A DNA stretch of 36,285 bases from Gemmatimonadota bacterium (GTDB taxonomy: Bacteria > Latescibacterota > UBA2968). Within the stretch, counting starts at the first letter, position 1. Every line of letters starts with the position of its first letter. Positions 7,562 through 14,884 of the stretch are shown here, piece after piece. The notes below the pieces were generated by a model. It saw only the letters and a program-made list of their open reading frames with translations. It was not told the origin of the DNA and ran no database searches. The stretch is from positions 1 through 36,285 of the forward strand of contig JAPPAB010000124.1 of the NCBI GenBank assembly GCA_026705765.1, in the 5' to 3' direction. The position numbers and the translations under genes are program-made.

Positions 7562-8422
7562 ATGCGACTCGTTACATTTACGCACCAGGGACAACGTCGG
7601 ATCGGTGCCCGATCAGGCGATTCAATCATCGATCTCAGTACTGCCGACCCGTCAATACCCTCCACCATGAAAGAATTTCTCGAAGCGGGCGATAATGCCA
7701 TTTCCGCGGCTCAAACAGTAGTTGATAGTGGGACCCATGCCATTTCTGCAACCGATGTCATCATTCATGCGCCCATCGACAATCCAGAAAAAATCATTTG
7801 CATAGGTCTCAACTATGCAGATCATGCCGCTGAAAGCAGTTTGCCCATTCCCGATGAACCCATTGTCTTTTCCAAATACGCATCATCCATCATCGGCCCC
7901 GATGAGAATATCGTAGCCCCCAGCGCGAGTACCCAGGTTGACTACGAAGTCGAGCTTGTCGTCGTTATCGGCAAAAGCGGCCGCAACATCTCTGAAGAAG
8001 ATGCTCTCGGCCACGTTGCGGGCTACATGGTTGGACACGATGTGAGTGCTCGTGATTACCAACTCGAAAAACCAGGTACACAATGGATGATGGGCAAAAC
8101 CTTTGACACATTTGCTCCAATAGGTCCTGACCTGGTCACAGCCGACGATGTGCCCGATCCTCATAACCTGGGTATTCGTTGTATTCTTAATGGCGAAACA
8201 GTACAGGATTCCAATACTTCTCAACTAATTTTCGGCGTCCCCAAACTCATTGCTTATCTCGCACATGTATTCACGCTTACCCCCGGAGATTTGATTTTTA
8301 CCGGCACACCACCCGGTGTGGGTATGGCGCGCGAGCCACAACTCTGGCTCAAACACGGCGATCATGTAATATGTGAAATTGATGGGTTAGGACGGCTCGA
8401 AAATCCAGTTATTTCAGATTGA
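7562..8422 (+). CDS. fumarylacetoacetate hydrolase family protein
   Basis: This 286-residue member of the FAH family hydrolyses or decarboxylates a 2-oxo acid, or isomerises a related compound, in the cytoplasm. The core motif is complete: IGLNYADHAAE (residues 81-91), the metal ligands E129 and E131 in DYEVELVVVIG, D160 in GHDVSARD, and FTGTPPGVG near the C-terminus. Related enzymes include 2-keto-3-deoxy sugar acid hydrolases and homoprotocatechuate-pathway enzymes. The sequence does not settle the substrate. A sugar-acid role would suit the carbohydrate genes elsewhere in the window, but this gene is not in their operon. AAGGA lies 10 bases before the ATG. The gene is monocistronic and its coding strand seems C-rich compared with other plus-strand genes here. 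Confidence 0.92.
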   Translation: MRLVTFTHQGQRRIGARSGDSIIDLSTADPSIPSTMKEFLEAGDNAISAAQTVVDSGTHAISATDVIIHAPIDNPEKIICIGLNYADHAAESSLPIPDEPIVFSKYASSIIGPDENIVAPSASTQVDYEVELVVVIGKSGRNISEEDALGHVAGYMVGHDVSARDYQLEKPGTQWMMGKTFDTFAPIGPDLVTADDVPDPHNLGIRCILNGETVQDSNTSQLIFGVPKLIAYLAHVFTLTPGDLIFTGTPPGVGMAREPQLWLKHGDHVICEIDGLGRLENPVISD

Positions 8423-8478
8423 GATCCCCCAAAGCCAATGGGAGGACTCTCTGAGGGACTTGACGTTTGGAAGGAATA

Positions 8479-8829
8479 TTAAACGGAGGGCAAACGGCTC
8501 CGCAATTCTGCCAATTCGCGCTCGAGATGATCCAATCTGAGTGAAACTTCGCGCTCGTGCAAGAATCGATCAGCGGTACCCATGCTATCGTGTATGATCG
8601 AAAGCCTGCGCTTGAGCTGTTCGCAGATGTGACCAATTTCTGATATATCGGCCTCGACCTGAGTCTGGCGTGTGCCTATTTTGCGAATCTCATCCTGTAC
8701 ATTCTGAATATCAGATCGAATATCGACAAACTGCTTGGCGACCATTTGAGCGAAATTTTCTTGCGAAGACTCAATGGCATCGCGAACGGCTTCTCGAATA
8801 AGGTCGAGTTCGCCACTATCAAGGGCCAT
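8479..8829 (-). CDS. small coiled-coil protein of unknown function
   Basis: This 116-residue protein is almost wholly charged helix. Hydrophobic positions recur at heptad spacing from about residue 30 to 108 (for example IRSDIQNVQDEIRKIG and LDHLERELAELRSRL), indicating a long coiled coil. There is no signal peptide, membrane segment or known motif. AGGA eight bases before the ATG supports the start. It converges with the FAH-family gene, with 56 bases between stops and no clear terminator. The upstream non-coding stretch begins at 8830. I infer a structural or oligomerising role only. Confidence 0.7.
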   Translation of the reverse strand: MALDSGELDLIREAVRDAIESSQENFAQMVAKQFVDIRSDIQNVQDEIRKIGTRQTQVEADISEIGHICEQLKRRLSIIHDSMGTADRFLHEREVSLRLDHLERELAELRSRLPSV

Positions 8830-9062
8830 GGGCGAATTCCTGAAAAAGACAGACGGAGTCTAAAAAATAGCGATACTTACAAGGAAAAAAACAGGAGGAG
8901 AAGGTGGGGAAATGGGGAGGATAAGCCTGACGATCTGGGGAGAAAGGGGAATCAGAGCAAGATCGGTTACCCTCCCCACCCAATAAAGAGAGACTTGAAT
9001 CCAGGGGAATTAGGGATTAAACTGAATCTCGTTTCTCTTTATTTTTCAGGACGTTAAGTCCC

Positions 9063-9088
9063 TCATACACACAAACAAGTGTGTATGA
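9063..9088. repeat. perfect 10-bp inverted repeat
   Basis: TCATACACAC (9063-9072) is repeated as its complement GTGTGTATGA (9079-9088) around a six-base AAACAA spacer. No T run follows on either strand, so it is not a standard terminator. It is a candidate operator or RNA hairpin. Confidence 0.7.
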
Positions 9089-9123
9089 ATTGCGATCTGT
9101 ATGGGGAGATCCAGATCGCAATT
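9088..9123. repeat. perfect 12-bp inverted repeat adjoining the previous one
   Basis: AATTGCGATCTG (9088-9099) and CAGATCGCAATT (9112-9123) are exact complements around a 12-base GGGG-containing spacer. It abuts the repeat at 9063-9088, giving two tandem stems. It lies 150 bases upstream of the XRE gene. Confidence 0.7.
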
Positions 9124-9275
9124 ACCCAAATATACACTCTCAAGTTTGTGTTGTCAAGAGTAAATATTCTCATTTAACCTATCTGTTTCTCAAGGATTTA
9201 GCTTGCCACACGGCACTTTTCAATTCATATTAGGGCATCAAATTTTTAAACGCGACTGACCATTGGGAGAGGTGT

Positions 9276-9779
9276 ATGAGGTTTGGTGAAATAATAAAAC
9301 AAGCTCGTACTGGGCGATTTAGCCAGCAGGCTTTGGGTGAAACTATTGGGGTGTGGGGCACTTATATCTATCAAATAGAAAAAGGCGAACGCATACCATC
9401 CGATGACGTGTGTGCGTATCTTGCAAAAGCACTCGATCTCGATCCTCAAAGGCTTCTTTTTTTGGCATATAAAGAACGCGCACAAAAAACGCTCGAAGGC
9501 CGCAGACTTTTTTCTCAGATGGAAAAGCTGATGACAGACCCGGTCATCAGCCAGGTAATTGTCAACCCCAAAATGCTCAATGCAGGCATTGTCAAAGCAC
9601 TTCAGAGTCCCGATATTCGCAAGGTGCTCAAGAACAAGCAATGGTGCGAAGCCCTGAAGGCAAGTGCTTCAACCACAGACCGGGATATTCCCGAACTCAT
9701 TAAGATCATCACCCAGATCCCCGTCCAACAATGGCAGGTATTGCTCAGTACAGCAAAAGCTTTTGCTGATATAAAATGA
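9276..9779 (+). CDS. XRE-family helix-turn-helix regulator
   Basis: This 167-residue protein has an N-terminal HTH domain of the Cro/CI type at about residues 4-60: FGEIIKQARTGRFSQQALGE, then the recognition segment GTYIYQIEKGERIPS (28-42) and an LAKALDLDPQRLLFLA helix. The C-terminal half (70-167) is helical with no known effector motif. GGGAGAGG a few bases before the ATG supports the start. It probably acts as a DNA-binding regulator. The paired inverted repeats about 150 bases upstream may be its own operators (inference). It is a single-gene unit ending at the bidirectional terminator. Confidence 0.88.
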   Translation: MRFGEIIKQARTGRFSQQALGETIGVWGTYIYQIEKGERIPSDDVCAYLAKALDLDPQRLLFLAYKERAQKTLEGRRLFSQMEKLMTDPVISQVIVNPKMLNAGIVKALQSPDIRKVLKNKQWCEALKASASTTDRDIPELIKIITQIPVQQWQVLLSTAKAFADIK

Positions 9780-9839
9780 AAAAGAGGGGTTGGGGACTGG
9801 GGCGGTGCACTCACCCTGTGTAACACCTTAAAATGAAAA

Positions 9840-9872
9840 AAAGCCCGTTTCTCGCGTTGAGAAGCGGGCTTT
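9840..9872 (-). terminator. bidirectional terminator between the XRE gene and rsmG
   Basis: A 14-bp stem with one G-T wobble has arms at 9840-9853 and 9859-9872. On the minus strand it is followed by a run of seven T, so it best terminates the mnmE-rsmG transcript. It can also stop plus-strand transcripts from the XRE gene, which ends at 9779. Confidence 0.85.
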
Positions 9873-9927
9873 CTATCTGGTTATATGATAAATAATTCGT
9901 TAATCTGATCTTCTATTTACTAACTTA

Positions 9928-9943
9928 TGTTTCACGTGGAACG
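9928..9943 (-). promoter_or_regulatory. parS-like site downstream of rsmG
   Basis: Read on the minus strand the 16-mer is CGTTCCACGTGAAACA, one base from the B. subtilis parS consensus TGTTNCACGTGAAACA. The inner 14-mer GTTTCACGTGGAAC (plus strand, 9929-9942) is the form known from actinobacterial parS sites. It lies 30 bases past the rsmG stop. It is the expected loading site for chromosome-partitioning protein ParB. No parA or parB is present in the window. Confidence 0.85.
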
Positions 9944-9972
9944 ATGTGCAACTGGTCGTATCCCAGAGCAGT

Positions 9973-10602
9973 TCAACATCTTTTAAGAAAGACAAAGGAA
10001 CGCTTTCGCCGTGAAAATGGTAAAGTCAAGGTGGTTTCTGCGGCATAAATGTGGTCTGGAACACCATTTGTAAACTCACTGAGAGAACCCGGTCCTTTCA
10101 TTGCGATAAGTACGCCCTGGGGAGCGAGAAAGGGTTCAACCCAATGCCAGAGTTGAGGGAGCCTTGCTACTGCGCGCGCTGTACCAATCATAAATTTAGG
10201 GGAATCTCCAACAAGTGTCTCAGCGCGGCTTCTAATTGCAAAAGTGTTTTGAAGTCCAAGCGCTGTGATCGTTTCCCTGAGAAAAAGTGTTTTCATGCGA
10301 GCGGGTTCGAGGAGATATACTTCGAGGTCGGACCTCATAATCTTGATCACAATACCCGGCAGACCAGCACCCGAACCCAAATCAAGGAGGGGACCATCTA
10401 TTGGCAGGTGCGGTACCAATGAAAGACAATCGAGAATATGACGTTCCCATATAAAATTGCGGTCATTGCGGGAGATCAATCGAACACGAGCCGACCAATC
10501 GGTAAGCAAATCGACGTATTGCGTGAGCAACACGATCTGTTCTGGGGAAAAAGAAAGGTCAAAGGATCTTTCCGCAAGCTCAATGGCTTCATCGGGTTGC
10601 AT
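9973..10602 (-). CDS. rsmG: 16S rRNA (guanine-527-N7)-methyltransferase
   Basis: RsmG (GidB) methylates G527 of 16S rRNA using S-adenosylmethionine. The protein has 209 residues. ERHILDCLSL is the family signature, and LLDLGSGAGLPGIVIKI is the SAM-binding motif I. TARAVARLPQL is a further conserved segment. An earlier in-frame ATG at 10668 exists, but AAAGGTG just before the ATG at 10602 favours this start. It follows mnmE on the same strand with a 162-base gap containing a parS-like site. In many bacteria parA and parB follow this gene; here they are absent and a terminator follows. Confidence 0.95.
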   Translation of the reverse strand: MQPDEAIELAERSFDLSFSPEQIVLLTQYVDLLTDWSARVRLISRNDRNFIWERHILDCLSLVPHLPIDGPLLDLGSGAGLPGIVIKIMRSDLEVYLLEPARMKTLFLRETITALGLQNTFAIRSRAETLVGDSPKFMIGTARAVARLPQLWHWVEPFLAPQGVLIAMKGPGSLSEFTNGVPDHIYAAETTLTLPFSRRKRSFVFLKRC

Positions 10603-10697
10603 TGGATACACCTTTAGAAAAGGCAGTAAGAGGTATGGTGTAAGAAGGGAGTACACACTCCAACGCACCAGCCACCAGCCACCAACCCCTCTTTACA

Positions 10698-10713
10698 TGT
10701 TTCACGTGGAACG
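10698..10713 (-). promoter_or_regulatory. parS-like site between mnmE and rsmG
   Basis: This is an identical copy of the 16-mer at 9928-9943 in the same orientation (CGTTCCACGTGAAACA on the minus strand). It lies about 50 bases past the mnmE stop. Both copies follow a gene end whose next bases read TGTTGAACTG, so a short downstream segment may be duplicated. Two matches within 770 bases in an origin-side gene block make chance very unlikely. Confidence 0.85.
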
Positions 10714-10764
10714 GTGTATGAAGGCGAGTAAATCGAGCATGACAGGTCGCTGTCCAGTTCAACA

Positions 10765-12111
10765 TTATTTGCCAATGCAAAAGGTTTTGAAGATTCGATC
10801 GAGAACATCATCCGGAGTAGTCTCTCCAATAATCGCGGCAAGCGCGTCCAGTGCAACGCGGAGATCCATGGCAATAATTTCTCCAGGATTGCCGAATTCA
10901 AGGCTTTGAAGTGCCTGAGAGAGTCCTGTCGATGCCTGTTGAAGCGCGAGAACATGCCGTTCTCTGGTAACGATTTCTTCGGGCAGGTCGCTTTTTCCCA
11001 GGAGACTCTCACGAAGGCGATCCCGCAAAGAGGAGATTCCATCGCCTGTTTTGGCTGAAAGAACTACCTGAGGATGGAGAGACGGAATGCTTTCCCAACC
11101 GGTATGAATATTCAAATCGCTCTTATTGAGAACGAGAAACGTGTGATCATAACGACTGATATGGTCCAGATCCGCGCAAGACGGGGGAAGCGATCCATCT
11201 ACAATATAGAGAACAATGGTTGCGCGTTCTATGAATTGTTGAGACCGGCGCGTGCCTTCTCTTTCCACCGGGTCATCAGTGTCGCGAATACCAGCAGTGT
11301 CAACCAGTGTAACAGTAATCCCATCGAGATCAATTTGCTCTTCAATTGTGTCTCGAGTCGTACCTGGAATATCTGTAACAATCGCGCGGTCTTCTTCAAG
11401 GAGCCGGTTGAGAAGGCTGGATTTTCCCACATTGGGTTGCCCTGCAAGGGTGATGACAGCACCTTCACGAATAATTTTTCCGCGGTCATACGAAAGAATG
11501 AGATCTTCAATATGCTCTAAAGCCTGCGAGAGCGGTGGCTTAATCATCTCGAAATCTATCTCTACATCCTCGGAAAAGTCTAAATTAGCTTCAAGAAGCA
11601 TAGCTGCCTGACGAATAGACTCTGCCATTTTTACGAAACGGCGATGAAGCCCACCGCGGAGTTGAAAAAAAGCAGATTGGAGGCTCAGATCGGATTTCGC
11701 GGTGATCATATCAGAAACTGCTTCGGCCTGTGAGAGATCCATTTTACCATTGAGAAAAGCTCGTCTGGTAAATTCTCCAGACCCAGCCGGTCGAGCACCT
11801 TCACGAAAAATTGCTTCCATAATCCGTCTGAGGAGAAAAGGTCCCCCATGGCAGTTAAATTCAACAGTATCTTCACCGGTAAAGGAATTGGGAGCACGCA
11901 TGACCGAGATCAGGATTTTATCAAATTCCCGATCATGAATGTAGAGATGTCCAAAAGAAAGTTGGCGAGAAGGAAGGTGGCTGAGGGGGGTTTTGCCTCT
12001 GAAGAGACGTTCTCCAATTGGGATGGCATCTGGTCCGCTGAGTCTAATGATGCCAATTGCACCTTCACCTGGCGCAGTAGCGATTGCCGCGATGGTGTCG
12101 TTGTCGGACAT
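10765..12111 (-). CDS. mnmE: tRNA modification GTPase MnmE
   Basis: MnmE is a dimeric GTPase that works with MnmG to install the cmnm5 group on wobble uridine 34 of some tRNAs. The 448-residue protein has the N-terminal folate-binding domain (IAAIATAPGEGAIGIIRLSG; GSGEFTRRAFLNGKMDLSQAEAV read in two segments). The G domain shows GQPNVGKSSLLN, the TTRDT loop, DTAGIR and NKSD. The invariant C-terminal FCIGK is present, so it is full length. It follows yidC by 13 bases and belongs to the rpmH-rnpA-yidC-mnmE-rsmG series. The usual partner mnmG is not in the window. Confidence 0.97.
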   Translation of the reverse strand: MSDNDTIAAIATAPGEGAIGIIRLSGPDAIPIGERLFRGKTPLSHLPSRQLSFGHLYIHDREFDKILISVMRAPNSFTGEDTVEFNCHGGPFLLRRIMEAIFREGARPAGSGEFTRRAFLNGKMDLSQAEAVSDMITAKSDLSLQSAFFQLRGGLHRRFVKMAESIRQAAMLLEANLDFSEDVEIDFEMIKPPLSQALEHIEDLILSYDRGKIIREGAVITLAGQPNVGKSSLLNRLLEEDRAIVTDIPGTTRDTIEEQIDLDGITVTLVDTAGIRDTDDPVEREGTRRSQQFIERATIVLYIVDGSLPPSCADLDHISRYDHTFLVLNKSDLNIHTGWESIPSLHPQVVLSAKTGDGISSLRDRLRESLLGKSDLPEEIVTRERHVLALQQASTGLSQALQSLEFGNPGEIIAMDLRVALDALAAIIGETTPDDVLDRIFKTFCIGK

Positions 12112-12124
12112 AGGAATAAACCAA

Positions 12125-13828
12125 TCAGGACGTGCCCAACATTGATTTGGTTTTTTCCATAATGATCTGCTGGGCGAGGGTCAGCACATTGTAGAGTGTA
12201 TAGTAAAAGACCAGGCCAGAGGACATACTCCAAAAAATATAAGTGAGAAAGATGGGCATGATATAGACAAGAATAGCCTGTTTGGGATCCTTCATCATCA
12301 TCTTTTGCTGAATAAACATCGATATTCCCATTAGAAGGGGCAAGAGGTGTAGATCAAAACCGCCAATAGGGATGGTATCCGGTTGGGAAAGATCGGTTAT
12401 CCAAAGCGCGAACCCGGCCTGTCTCAGCTCAATAGTACCGCGGAACAGAGAGAAAAGAGAAAAGAGTATGGGCATCTGTAAGAGCATAGGTAGGCATCCA
12501 CCGATGGGATTGATTTTCTCCTCCCGATAGAGCCTCATCATGGCCTCGTTCATTTTCTTCTGGTCGCTACTATAACGCTCGCGAAGTTCGGCAATTTTGG
12601 GTTGGAGGGTCTGCATCTTGGCAGTAGATTCAAGACTCTTGTGCGTGAGTGGGAAGACAACGACCTTGACGAGAATAGAAAAAAGAATGATGACAACGCC
12701 GTAATTTGGAACCAGAGCATGCATCGCGAGGAACGCTTTGAGAATTAAAATTGTGACTGGCTTGAGAATGGCGCGAACAAAATAAGGACCGTAATCGACA
12801 AAGTCATCGAGATCCAGTTCTCGTTCAAGCCCATCGAGGTCGCGGTTTTGTGCACGCAATATGTCATAAGAAATTGGACCAATATATGCGGAGTAATTGA
12901 TAATATTAAGTCCAGAATCAGCGTACATATCAAAAGCAAAATCGCGATACGAAAAGCCAAATGGATCGATCTTACTATCACCGTACAGGGCAAGGTCATA
13001 ACGACCTTCGTTGGGGATAACCGCGGCGAGGAAGTATTTATTTCTTATGCCAATCCAGGTCAACTGACCGCTCGGGGGGGTCTCTTTCTCCTGAAGGCGG
13101 TCTGTATCCCATGTTTCAACTTCTCCCCCCATGTAGGTGACGATTTGTTCGTAAACACCTTCGTAAAAACTCTCTGAAGTCCCGCGCTTATTTTCTGTGT
13201 CAGCGAGAGCACCATCCCATGTTATCGCCAACTTATCATCTCGAGCAAGACCTTCTGTTATGATGGAAACGTGAATGCGATATCGGTTGCCCTGAAATCG
13301 GAAACGTTTCTCGACTGGACCACGCGGAGATTGCGCACGAAATACGATCAAGTCTTGCGTATCACCAGAAATTTCGAGGTGGTCTCGATCGGGAGTAAAT
13401 TCGAGACCATTGAGAGACTCACTCGCAACAGTAGTACCGAGTCCAGCACTGTTGGGTGCGATCAATTCCAGCCAATTGCCATTGAGATCAAAATAGCTCT
13501 TGAGTTGCCAACTGGTAATCACGCCACCGCGCGTGGAGATAACAGCGCGGTAGAGTTCCGCATCTATGACAATATCACGTGCCTGAAATGTCGATGCAGG
13601 GGCTGGGCTTTTGTCCTGGATAGGAGGTTGCCGGGTTTCAGGTTGTTGTGTGGGTTGAGGCTCGGGAGGGGCATCAGTAATCTGCGCTGGGTCAATCTGG
13701 CGAGGGACAGGTGTTTCTACAGGATCACGACGCTGAGGTTTGTCACCTTGAAAGAATTCCATATAATACGGCATCAGTATCAAGATCAGACCGATTAACG
13801 CAAAGGCAAATACTGTACGTCTATCCAT
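12125..13828 (-). CDS. yidC: membrane protein insertase YidC
   Basis: YidC (567 residues) inserts and folds inner-membrane proteins, alone or with SecYEG. Residues 5-23 are the first transmembrane segment. A Pro/Gln-rich linker (30-75) precedes the large periplasmic domain (about 80-330), which marks the Gram-negative form. The conserved insertase core follows, with segments at NYGVVIILFSILVKVVVFP, the cytoplasmic helical hairpin (LQPKIAELRERY), INPIGGCLPMLLQMPILF, and two C-terminal segments. It lies 53 bases from rnpA; no yidD reading frame is found in that gap. The Shine-Dalgarno is weak. Confidence 0.97.
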   Translation of the reverse strand: MDRRTVFAFALIGLILILMPYYMEFFQGDKPQRRDPVETPVPRQIDPAQITDAPPEPQPTQQPETRQPPIQDKSPAPASTFQARDIVIDAELYRAVISTRGGVITSWQLKSYFDLNGNWLELIAPNSAGLGTTVASESLNGLEFTPDRDHLEISGDTQDLIVFRAQSPRGPVEKRFRFQGNRYRIHVSIITEGLARDDKLAITWDGALADTENKRGTSESFYEGVYEQIVTYMGGEVETWDTDRLQEKETPPSGQLTWIGIRNKYFLAAVIPNEGRYDLALYGDSKIDPFGFSYRDFAFDMYADSGLNIINYSAYIGPISYDILRAQNRDLDGLERELDLDDFVDYGPYFVRAILKPVTILILKAFLAMHALVPNYGVVIILFSILVKVVVFPLTHKSLESTAKMQTLQPKIAELRERYSSDQKKMNEAMMRLYREEKINPIGGCLPMLLQMPILFSLFSLFRGTIELRQAGFALWITDLSQPDTIPIGGFDLHLLPLLMGISMFIQQKMMMKDPKQAILVYIMPIFLTYIFWSMSSGLVFYYTLYNVLTLAQQIIMEKTKSMLGTS

Positions 13829-13881
13829 AGATTCAATCTTTCTGCACAGAAAATAATAAAGGAAGGAATTGCAAAAACGGA

Positions 13882-14211
13882 TCAGGCGTCGATAAGACCG
13901 AACTTTTGAAATGCGAGGTGTAGTTCAAGACGGAGTTCGGTATAAGAGACACCGCAGGCGTGGTCTCCTATGGAGATATGCACCAGATAGTAAGGATGGC
14001 CTAAAGGTATTAGTTCGGAACATACTGCACGTACTTGCCGGCGGATGCGATTGCGCCGAACCGCAGTTCCAAATTTTTTCCTAATTGAAATGAGCGTTAG
14101 ATCCATCTCGGAAGTACCTATCCGAACATGAACCCAACGCCCACGAAAGATTTGGCCGTGCTGTCGAATTTTAGCAATTTCACGTCGAATACGCAGGTTG
14201 GGGGTTCCCAT
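13882..14211 (-). CDS. rnpA: ribonuclease P protein component
   Basis: RnpA (109 residues) is the protein subunit of RNase P, which matures tRNA 5-prime ends. The conserved basic signature is clear: RKKFGTAVRRNRIRRQVRAV with the RNR core, preceded by a GRWVHVRIG strand. AGGTG four bases before the ATG supports the start. It follows rpmH by 14 bases in the universal rpmH-rnpA pair. The protein is short but complete. Confidence 0.95.
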   Translation of the reverse strand: MGTPNLRIRREIAKIRQHGQIFRGRWVHVRIGTSEMDLTLISIRKKFGTAVRRNRIRRQVRAVCSELIPLGHPYYLVHISIGDHACGVSYTELRLELHLAFQKFGLIDA

Positions 14212-14225
14212 AATACACCTACATA

Positions 14226-14360
14226 TTAATGCGATAGTTGCTTGCGACCCTTTCGGCGCCGTCGATTCAGCACATGGCGACCACCAGGAGAACTCATGCG
14301 AGCGCGAAAACCATGTTTATTTTTGCGCTTGCGGTTATGTGGTTGAAACGTGCGCTTCAT
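14226..14360 (-). CDS. rpmH: 50S ribosomal protein L34
   Basis: The 44-residue product begins [18 protein letters not shown] and continues [20 protein letters not shown], an unmistakable L34. It is very basic and binds 23S rRNA. It is the first gene of the rpmH-rnpA-yidC-mnmE-rsmG block. GAGGTGG lies seven bases before the ATG. An excellent promoter lies at 14416-14444. The gene is divergent from dnaA, the usual arrangement at bacterial origins. Confidence 0.97.
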   Translation of the reverse strand: MKRTFQPHNRKRKNKHGFRARMSSPGGRHVLNRRRRKGRKQLSH

Positions 14361-14415
14361 TAAACCACCTCGTATCTGCAAAAATTTCAATTATCTATAT
14401 CGACAAAGAGTTTGG

Positions 14416-14444
14416 AATATAGAAGTGTGTATCTCCTTTGTCAA
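14416..14444 (-). promoter_or_regulatory. strong sigma70-type promoter for rpmH
   Basis: On the minus strand a perfect TTGACA (14439-14444) is separated by exactly 17 bases from TATATT (14416-14421). The leader to the rpmH ATG is about 50 bases. This is the best consensus promoter I found in the window. Confidence 0.8.
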
Positions 14445-14485
14445 GCTATTTCCCCTTGACTGGAAGGCTCTGTGGTTATACTACT

Positions 14486-14520
14486 ATATATAGTGTACAT
14501 TTTTTTTGTACACTATATAT
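14486..14520. repeat. perfect 14-bp inverted repeat with T7 spacer
   Basis: ATATATAGTGTACA (14486-14499) and its exact complement TGTACACTATATAT (14507-14520) flank seven T. It is AT-rich, so as RNA it would be a weak hairpin; as DNA it could be a regulator operator or part of an unwinding element. It lies between the divergent promoters of rpmH and dnaA. Confidence 0.75.
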
Positions 14521-14548
14521 TGACTTTTTACTATTATTTTACTATTTT
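14520..14548 (+). promoter_or_regulatory. candidate dnaA promoter
   Basis: TTGACT (14520-14525) and TATTTT (14543-14548) are 17 bases apart and point toward dnaA. The leader would be about 330 bases. In such AT-rich sequence matches arise easily. An alternative TTGACT at 14456 with TATACT at 14477 has only a 15-base spacer. Confidence 0.35.
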
Positions 14549-14884
14549 TCAAATGTTTATTAATATTTTCTTTGCCCAAAACACTCTTGACACCATTTAT
14601 TTCATTGCTTAGCTTTTGGTTAGGTTTCAGTATTTTTTGAAATTCACTTTCGAAGTGGACTCTCCCACCGTGGTCTGCTGTTAAGAATAACCGAGGTATT
14701 TCGATTTCAAAGTTTCAGAATACTTTCAATTTCCTTCCTATAATTGAGTTCCCCCCATTTTCTGAAGCGAAGTCAGCCCCCCGTATATTCGGTTTTTTTC
14801 GGACAACGGTTTCCAGCACGTAAAGTATCCTATTGATATTCCTTTAGTTGGCGCGTGTTTGCCAGCCATAGACGGTATTGCCCT

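Larger units (their letters stand above)
8830..9275. other. 446-base non-coding stretch rich in inverted repeats
   Basis: No convincing gene is present; the plus-strand frame through 9057 is low-complexity and looks accidental. The left part (8870-8965) is purine-rich, with repeated GGGG runs. The right part contains three successive inverted repeats: 8982-8994 with 9031-9043 (12 of 13 paired), 9063-9072 with 9079-9088 (perfect), and 9088-9099 with 9112-9123 (perfect). After them TTGTCA near 9150 may belong to a promoter of the XRE gene. The region could be a structured leader, an operator array for the XRE protein, or a non-coding RNA gene. Confidence 0.5.
14361..14884. other. 524-base intergenic region between rpmH and dnaA
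   Basis: The region is AT-rich. It holds the rpmH promoter (14416-14444), a 14-bp perfect inverted repeat (14486-14520) and a candidate dnaA promoter (14520-14548). I found no convincing DnaA box here, which is unusual because dnaA promoters are often autoregulated. The part from 14600 to 14850 shows no feature I can support. Confidence 0.6.

Noticed and set aside
8746-9057. 103-codon plus-strand frame in the hairpin-rich region
   Set aside because: It is mostly antisense to the coiled-coil gene and then low-complexity, with no start signal.
9246-9641. 131-codon minus-strand frame opposite the XRE gene
   Set aside because: The plus-strand protein has a clear HTH domain and a Shine-Dalgarno; the antisense peptide does not.
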